A stretch of 64,000 nucleotides of DNA from an uncultured Lachnospiraceae bacterium (GTDB taxonomy: Bacteria > Bacillota > Clostridia > Lachnospirales > Lachnospiraceae), in contig CAJUST010000010.1 of the NCBI GenBank assembly GCA_910589105.1, forward strand, positions 1 through 64,000, given 5' to 3'. Each line of letters starts with the position of its first letter. The stretch's first letter is position 1. Both the position numbers and the translations under genes were made by a program. The notes under the pieces are model-generated. The model had not been told where the DNA came from and did not search any database. It saw only the letters and a program-made list of their open reading frames with translations. Shown in pieces: positions 57,915-64,000 of the stretch.

Positions 57915-60900
57915 TTATTTTATTTTGGGACTTTTCATTCCTGAATTTTTCAGTTTCTTTAACAAATTCCTTTTCTGTTTCTTGGAATATCCTTTTGCAG
58001 TGACTTTAATCCCTTTCGGCGTTCCTTTAAATGCGCCTTTCTTAATTGTCTTTAACGCCTTGCCCTCAATCTTAACATTCTTTAATTTCCTGCAATTCTG
58101 GAATGCGTTCGCTTCAATATATTTTACATTCGACCCTATCGTTACATTCTTTAAGCTCTTACAGTTTTTAAAGGCTCCTTTTTTAATGCCGACTACTTTA
58201 CACTCTACGCCATTTATCTTAACTGTCTTTGGAATTTTCACTTTTTTGACTTTCTTACTGTCCGCCTTAGAGATGACTACTGTCCTTTGGGCGATATTAT
58301 CAAACGTATAAGTGATTCCGTTTTGGCTGTCTTCTTTTATGCCAGCCAGAGGATCGGACTGCTCCTCCTCCAGCTTATCCCATTTCGCATATAAAATAAC
58401 GTCCTTTTTCACTTTTTCCGTCTTAAAACTAAATACGTTTTTAAAGTTCGGATCCGAGTACCAGTTATTAAATTTGTAACCGGTTTTCTGCATTGCTTTT
58501 GGAACCGGAACATATCCGTCATAGTAGATTGTCTGGTCCGCCGGAGCAGGGCTTCCGCCATTGGCTACGAATTTGGCTGTATACTGTTTTGCCGACCACT
58601 TTGCCGTAAGCGTCACGTCTTGCGTCAACGGCTCCCCAAATCTATATTTTTCCTGCCCCTGATACCAGCCTGTAAAGTGATAACCCGTCCGCGCCGGAGT
58701 TGGAACGTCTGTCTCTTTTACCGTTTCGCCCTTCGTAAATTCCACGCTTGTTTTTGAAACGGAACCGCCGTTTGCATTTAAGGACAACGTTACTTTTTCC
58801 ACTACAGGAGGAACTTCAAGCTCAACTTTTACAGTGACCGTTTTCTTTGCATCTTTATTATCCAATGACTGCACGGTAATTTCCGCTGTTCCTTCTCCTA
58901 CAGCCGTTACCCTGCCGCCTTTTACAACAGCCACTCCCGTATCGCTGCTTTTCCATGTGATTTCGCGGTTCGTCGCATTCCTTGGCGTGATCTGCGGAAT
59001 CAACACTTCCTGTTCTCCAATAGCTTTGAAAAGAATTTCCTCTTTGTCCAAAGTAATGTCTTCGACCGGAATTGTTGTATCCGTTCCCGTTCCCGTTATC
59101 GTAACCGTTACTGTTGCTGTCTCTGTTTTCGTCGGATCTGCGGCCGACGTTGCCGTGATTGTTGCCGTTCCATTTCCTACGGCTGTCACAGTTCCGTTTT
59201 CAACTGTCGCAACTTCCTCATTGCTGCTGCTCCATGTCACGCTCTGATCTGCGCCTTCCGGCTCTACCGTTGCCGTCAGCGTTTCTTGTTCGCCTTTGGC
59301 TGTCAGGCTTATGGTTTTCTTATCTAATTTTACTCCCGTCACCGGAACAGGATTTTCCCCTCCGCCCGTGATCGTTACCGTTACTGTTGCTGTCTCTGTT
59401 TTCGTCGGATCTGCGGCCGACGTTGCCGTGATTGTTGCCGTTCCATTTCCTACGGCTGTCACAGTTCCGTTTTCAACTGTCGCAACTTCCTCATTGCTGC
59501 TGCTCCATGTCACGCTCTGATCTGCGCCTTCCGGCTCTACCGTTGCCGTCAGCGTTTCCTGTTCGCCTTTCGCTGTCAGGCTTATGGTTTTCTTATTTAA
59601 TTTTACTCCTGTTACCGGAACATCTGATTTTACCGGATACGTTACCGTCACTGTCATCTGCATTTTATCAGAAGACACCTCTACATTTTTTACAATGCCT
59701 GCCGCATCGCTTCCGGTAGAAATATTCTCCTTAACCGTATTTTTAAAACTCTGTGTATCTGGGAATATAAACCCTTCATGCGCCACAAATGTCGTCGTTG
59801 CCGTATAAGCCGTATCCGCTTCAAATTTATCTCCTGCGGAAAGATTCGCGCCATCTGCGCTCCATACCGTCTTAACATCATATGGCATTCCTGTAAAGTT
59901 CGCCATTGGCGTTAGGGAATCCAGTAAGTTTGTCAGATACGCATACCCATGCTCCTCACCATATTCCGTATCTAACTGATCCAAATCAATCCCTGTTTTC
60001 TGCGCAGCCGTCATATCCGCCCCGCTATAGAGCTTCACATCTGCAAGATAGCCATTTTCATATGTAAAATAGCGTTCATTTTTTCCTTCCATACATCCGA
60101 TGGCAAACTTCTCCGATCTTTTTGACAGCCCGCCTGCAATTTTATCATTTACTTTATCTTCATCTCCTGCCGGTTCTGTCACTACATGGCCGCCCACATA
60201 GAGCCGCGTCTTCCCGTTTCCGTCAAATACTGCAATTACATCTCTCCATTCTTCCACTGGATATGGGTTGATCTTATGATATGCAGTTTTCCAATCTGCC
60301 CCTGTACTGCCTCCCGTCGGGTTTGAATACAGATTTAAACCGGAACCATACGTATTATTGATTACATTGCTGGCATACTGGTAATCCCCCTTGTTGACTA
60401 GCGCAAGATCAATATTATAGTCGGTTTGAAACTCATTCATATACAATTTAAAAGACATAACAAACGGCCCGTCGTCTTCTGTGCTTACGTTAAACTTGGC
60501 GTTTGCGCCATCATTTCCGGATGCCATTAAGCTGTCATTTAACGCCCATCTTCCATCTACAAATTTGATATATGGAGCGTTTGCCCCCGTATAATCCTTT
60601 CCGCTTTCCGCCCTCTTTGAAACTAATTCCGCTGGGTTTCTTGACCAGTCGCGGATTTCATCATGATGAACGGAATTTTCGTCTTTTGCAAGAACTGCCG
60701 CTGGGTTTGCAAAAGAATCCACTTCCGGCTCTACATAAGCAATCCTTGGAGCCGTAAGTTCCGTTTTCTCCACCGGCGTTTGGTTTTTCGTCCATTTCGC
60801 ATACAAATCAAGCGCGCTTGTCACTTTTTCAGCATTCAAGTCAAACGCATTCGCATCTGTACAAGCCTGATCCTTATGCCAGCCCGTCAGTGTATAACCG

Positions 60901-63900
60901 TCTCTGACTGTAATTGCCGCATCAGCCGGAATGACAACGTTCGAATCATGCTTCACCTGAATTTCCAAAATCTCTGTATCTTCCGCCGTATAATTTCTAT
61001 GCAACGTCACTTTATACTCATTGAGTTCCCATTTTGCATATAAAGTGATGGATTTTATCACTTTTTCAGTTGCAAAATCAAATTTGCTCTCCTCCGAACA
61101 TGAAGGAAGCTTATACCAGCCTGTCAGCGTATATCCCGTTTTTATAACGTCAGAAGGTTCCTCTGCAAGCGTGTTATATGTAAACTCCTTTTCCGATATG
61201 GTAGGGTCTGTCTCCTTATCATTCCAATTAAAAGTCACTTTATATTTCTTCGGCTCTAATTTTGCATAAAGGGTCAAATCTTCCGTCACCGTTTCCGTAG
61301 AAATATTAAATAATGTCGTAAACGACGCTTCCCTATACCATCCAACTAACTGATCGTGTTCTCCCGTCGGATCTGGAGGCGATGCGATCTTTTCCCCTTT
61401 CACAATATGCTGTACTGCTAATTGGGTAGTTCCATTCATAAAAGTAACTGTCCATGTATTGCTTGCATCCTCCCATTTTGCATATACCGTCATGTTTGCC
61501 GTTATATGCGTAGACGTTGTAAACGGCGTTGTATAGCTTTCATCTGTAAACCAGCCTACAAATACAAAATTTGCTTTTGTCGGGACTGGAAGGTTTTTAA
61601 TTGTTTCATTATAATTGACTTCCACAGACGGCGTATCGCATACCGCCCCCTCGCCTGCCTGAAATGTCACTGTATGTTGTTCCGGAGTCCATTTCGCATA
61701 TAATACCGTATGCGCTGAAATTACCTCAGTTTCAAACGAAAACGCATTGCCTGCACAGTCCTCCGTCTGGTACCAGCCGCCAAATGTATAATGATCTCTT
61801 GACGGAGCAGCCGGAGCGCTTGCTTTGCCGCCGCATGTGATTGCCTGAGTATCAACCGTAGCGTCTGTTCCATCATTTTTCTTAAATGTCACTGTAGCTG
61901 TCCATTTTGCATACAAATCCCAATCTTTGCCTATAGCTGTGATTTCCGTACATTGTGTTCCGGTTAAGGCTTCCGCCTCATACCATCCGGCAAACGTAAC
62001 GCCGGATTTAGACGGAGTCGGCAGGGTAACGTTCTCTCCCTCGTCTAATGTTTTATCAGAAACGCTGACGCCAGTCTGATTAACATGAAATGTCACATTC
62101 CACCGCTTGATCCATTTTGCTTTTAATGTAATATCTTCCGTCACTGCCGTATCAAAGTTATACTCAGCTTCCCCAGTATCTGTCGACAGATACCAATGTA
62201 TAAAACGATAGCCTTCTCTTGTCGGATTTGACGGCTTCGTGGCCTTTCCCCCATGCGCCACTTCCTGTGAGCTGTCTCCTGAAAGCGCGCCGCCATCTGC
62301 ATGAAATGTCACAGTATACTGTTTTAGTATCCAATGCGCATACAAATCCACATCTGATTCAACAGTGTATGCAGAAAAGTCGATTTTATCTCCATTCTCT
62401 GCGGCTGTGTACCAACCGTCAAACGTATACCCTTCCCTTGTTGGAACAGCCGGCGCTGTAACATGTCCCGCGCTGTCTGCAGTTTGCGTAAATGATTCCG
62501 AAGATCCATCGTTCTTATGAAATGTAACTGTAATTACAGAAGGAGCGCTTACCTGAATCGAAATCGTCTTGTAAGTTGTTTTTTCATCCTTCGTTGCCGC
62601 AAATGTAACGTCAAATGTCTTACCAGACGCTTCTGTCGGCGGAGTCCATGTAAAAGCGCCTGTTTGGGCATCAAATCCCGCTCCTGTTAATGCAGTGAGA
62701 TCTGTAACAACAGAAAGAGCCGCTCCATTTTCTGCCGCCAACTGGAAAGACAGTTCTTCCCCAACTCTGGCTTCCTGATTATCTGGAATTGTCGTAAATG
62801 CCGGATACCCCTCTGCAGTTTTATATACTTCCCATTCCCAGATGGCAACTGCTGACCATGCGCTCGTACTGCCTGAACCTCCCGGAGTAAGCGGAACAGA
62901 TGCAAGCATTTTTGTCACATTAATCTTTAGATACTTTGCCTGAATTGGCGCGCTTAAGACAATCGTTTCATCTTTATCCTGATTTGAATAGCCCTGCGCC
63001 TTATCTTTTACATAAACTTTTGTCCAAGCAGTTCCGTCTTGGGACGCCTCAATATAGTATCTGACCGCATTTCCACACTCCCAATGAATATTAAAACGCT
63101 GAATTGTCTGAATCTCGCTCCATGCAAGCTGCGCCCAAACTGGTGAACCATCTTCAGGCATAATCCAATCTTGCGCTTTATGGCTGTTTACATCCAAGCT
63201 GCTATCTCCCCAAACAGCAGACGCCCATTTATCACCCATTGCCCCATTATTCATTTTATTCGCTGGATGGTCTTGCTTTTCTATGCTGCTTGCTGTCGCT
63301 GTAGCGTTACGGGCTATATTGCTTCTGGTTACCGTCACTTGCACTGTATCGTTTTTTGTGGGATCCTCCACAGATTTTGCTGTAATCACTGCATTTCCCA
63401 ACCCTTTAGCCGTTACGGCTCCTCTTGTGGAAACTGTGGCAACTGCCGGATTGCTCGATTCCCACTCTACTGCCGGATTTGCAGTCTCAGGCTGAACAGA
63501 TGCTGTCAGTGATTTAGGCGTTCCATTAATTTCACTCTCATCAAACGCAAGTGTTTCCGGCGTAACCGCCACGTTCTCCACTGGCGCAAAATTGCTTTGC
63601 AACCCGCAAATTTCAATCTCTGCGATTGTAATTCTTCTCAATGACTTGGCATATGGATTCATTTTATTAAACCGAAAACGCACATAACGTTTTAATGTAT
63701 CTGTTTTTACATTTGTTACATTATCCCCTGTTCCGTTATCAGCAATCTCAGATAGAATCGTATGTAACTTGTGTGGATGGGAAGCCTCATCACTTTCAGG
63801 CCGTTTTACTTCCACAACGGTTCCCCAACTGCCTTCGTCTCCTGTATCACTTGTTTCAATTACATAATCCGTCGCCCATGCTTTTGCATGAAATTTCAAC

Positions 63901-64000
63901 TCCATAGAAGTAAATATTGTTTTATTTGCTTCCAAATCTATCGTCAGCCATTGTTGTTCTACTCCTGATAATTCTGCTCCGTTTCCATCAATCAATTCCG
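57915..64000 (-). CDS. Giant modular surface protein, 5' end outside the window
   Basis: At least 2027 residues, open at the window edge, so signal peptide and any catalytic domain are not seen. In order: end of an F5/8-type C (discoidin/CBM32-like) domain, a BIG_2 Ig-like domain, a second F5/8-type C domain (about 227-393), a putative Ig domain (FDAQTGAFTWTPP), about nine InlB/Flg_new beta repeats (GYTFDGWYT...DLYAHW type), a LamG-like domain and its companion KTVWS module, three BIG_2 domains (two nearly identical), two more InlB-type repeats and a BspA-type leucine-rich, Lys-rich C-terminus. There is no LPxTG. It is probably a glycan-binding adhesin or the accessory part of a large glycosidase. 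Confidence 0.88.
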   Translation of the reverse strand, partial: ELIDGNGAELSGVEQQWLTIDLEANKTIFTSMELKFHAKAWATDYVIETSDTGDEGSWGTVVEVKRPESDEASHPHKLHTILSEIADNGTGDNVTNVKTDTLKRYVRFRFNKMNPYAKSLRRITIAEIEICGLQSNFAPVENVAVTPETLAFDESEINGTPKSLTASVQPETANPAVEWESSNPAVATVSTRGAVTAKGLGNAVITAKSVEDPTKNDTVQVTVTRSNIARNATATASSIEKQDHPANKMNNGAMGDKWASAVWGDSSLDVNSHKAQDWIMPEDGSPVWAQLAWSEIQTIQRFNIHWECGNAVRYYIEASQDGTAWTKVYVKDKAQGYSNQDKDETIVLSAPIQAKYLKINVTKMLASVPLTPGGSGSTSAWSAVAIWEWEVYKTAEGYPAFTTIPDNQEARVGEELSFQLAAENGAALSVVTDLTALTGAGFDAQTGAFTWTPPTEASGKTFDVTFAATKDEKTTYKTISIQVSAPSVITVTFHKNDGSSESFTQTADSAGHVTAPAVPTREGYTFDGWYTAAENGDKIDFSAYTVESDVDLYAHWILKQYTVTFHADGGALSGDSSQEVAHGGKATKPSNPTREGYRFIHWYLSTDTGEAEYNFDTAVTEDITLKAKWIKRWNVTFHVNQTGVSVSDKTLDEGENVTLPTPSKSGVTFAGWYEAEALTGTQCTEITAIGKDWDLYAKWTATVTFKKNDGTDATVDTQAITCGGKASAPAAPSRDHYTFGGWYQTEDCAGNAFSFETEVISAHTVLYAKWTPEQHTVTFQAGEGAVCDTPSVEVNYNETIKNLPVPTKANFVFVGWFTDESYTTPFTTSTHITANMTVYAKWEDASNTWTVTFMNGTTQLAVQHIVKGEKIASPPDPTGEHDQLVGWYREASFTTLFNISTETVTEDLTLYAKLEPKKYKVTFNWNDKETDPTISEKEFTYNTLAEEPSDVIKTGYTLTGWYKLPSCSEESKFDFATEKVIKSITLYAKWELNEYKVTLHRNYTAEDTEILEIQVKHDSNVVIPADAAITVRDGYTLTGWHKDQACTDANAFDLNAEKVTSALDLYAKWTKNQTPVEKTELTAPRIAYVEPEVDSFANPAAVLAKDENSVHHDEIRDWSRNPAELVSKRAESGKDYTGANAPYIKFVDGRWALNDSLMASGNDGANAKFNVSTEDDGPFVMSFKLYMNEFQTDYNIDLALVNKGDYQYASNVINNTYGSGLNLYSNPTGGSTGADWKTAYHKINPYPVEEWRDVIAVFDGNGKTRLYVGGHVVTEPAGDEDKVNDKIAGGLSKRSEKFAIGCMEGKNERYFTYENGYLADVKLYSGADMTAAQKTGIDLDQLDTEYGEEHGYAYLTNLLDSLTPMANFTGMPYDVKTVWSADGANLSAGDKFEADTAYTATTTFVAHEGFIFPDTQSFKNTVKENISTGSDAAGIVKNVEVSSDKMQMTVTVTYPVKSDVPVTGVKLNKKTISLTAKGEQETLTATVEPEGADQSVTWSSSNEEVATVENGTVTAVGNGTATITATSAADPTKTETATVTVTITGGGENPVPVTGVKLDKKTISLTAKGEQETLTATVEPEGADQSVTWSSSNEEVATVENGTVTAVGNGTATITATSAADPTKTETATVTVTITGTGTDTTIPVEDITLDKEEILFKAIGEQEVLIPQITPRNATNREITWKSSDTGVAVVKGGRVTAVGEGTAEITVQSLDNKDAKKTVTVKVELEVPPVVEKVTLSLNANGGSVSKTSVEFTKGETVKETDVPTPARTGYHFTGWYQGQEKYRFGEPLTQDVTLTAKWSAKQYTAKFVANGGSPAPADQTIYYDGYVPVPKAMQKTGYKFNNWYSDPNFKNVFSFKTEKVKKDVILYAKWDKLEEEQSDPLAGIKEDSQNGITYTFDNIAQRTVVISKADSKKVKKVKIPKTVKINGVECKVVGIKKGAFKNCKSLKNVTIGSNVKYIEANAFQNCRKLKNVKIEGKALKTIKKGAFKGTPKGIKVTAKGYSKKQKRNLLKKLKNSGMKSPKIK
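59101..59616. repeat. Near-identical 273-bp direct repeat encoding two BIG_2 domains
   Basis: The blocks starting at 59101 and 59374 match almost base for base for about 240 bases, with a 273-base period (91 codons). Both encode DKKTISLTAKGEQETLTATV-type BIG_2 domains. A third BIG_2 domain (58800-59090) is diverged. The identity points to a recent duplication and a site where copy number can change. Confidence 0.9.

Noticed and set aside
58834..59719. Plus-strand frames over the BIG_2 repeats; also the repeat array as a CRISPR
   Set aside because: The frames are antisense shadows repeated with the domain. The repeats are 240-273 bases long and coding, not short repeats with spacers.
1..64000. 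tRNA, rRNA and CRISPR genes
   Set aside because: None were seen by eye; a covariance-model scan would be needed to exclude a missed tRNA.

Overview
The window looks like chromosomal DNA of an anaerobic gut Firmicute, most likely a Lachnospiraceae-type Clostridium. The signs are strong AGGAGG-type ribosome sites, TTGACA/TATAAT promoters, a leucine T-box before leuA, ECF vitamin transporters, LytTR two-component systems and very large BspA-type and sialidase surface proteins. No rRNA, tRNA or CRISPR array was found, and the species cannot be named from the sequence.

Layout: 0-1.5 kb holds a LytTR response regulator, the start of an interrupted partner kinase and a frameshifted phosphopantetheinyl transferase. 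1.7-14.2 kb is one long minus-strand signalling cluster: two HD-GYP response regulators, a PAS histidine kinase, CheR, CheB, a CheY-like regulator, CheA, CheW, a chemoreceptor, a stand-alone Hpt protein and a subtilisin-like protease, with no flagellar gene in sight. 14.3-36.7 kb is mostly housekeeping: an ECF S component, galM, another chemoreceptor, secA, a MATE exporter, a BlaI/BlaR1-like pair, a decayed Rpn/PD-(D/E)XK gene, T-box-leuA, hflX, a TPR lipoprotein, an ECF sigma factor, serS and a dCache chemoreceptor. 36.8-46.1 kb holds an FMN-binding lipoprotein and a 2861-residue sialidase.

46.2-51.2 kb is a visibly AT-rich insert. It carries a YhdJ/M.EcoKII-like adenine methyltransferase, a restriction-endonuclease-like gene with a damaged N-terminus, and an Agr-like regulator/kinase pair. 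Downstream of that pair is a 23-codon gene of its own, with strong ribosome site, leader hairpin and terminator. Its predicted amphipathic peptide resembles staphylococcal delta-haemolysin. No AgrB or AgrD was seen. This regulator-kinase-peptide unit is the best candidate for an undescribed system here.

51.4-57.8 kb returns to core genes: an RlmI-like methyltransferase, an Mrp-type ATPase and a pantothenate/CoA operon (panC, panD, coaBC, a PanS-like BASS transporter, an ECF S component) behind a leader with a possible attenuator. 57.9 kb to the end is a second giant surface protein, cut by the window edge, which shares a LamG-like module, a companion module and the lysine-rich BspA-type C-terminus with the sialidase. 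The two probably attach to the same surface by the same end domain and act on host glycans.
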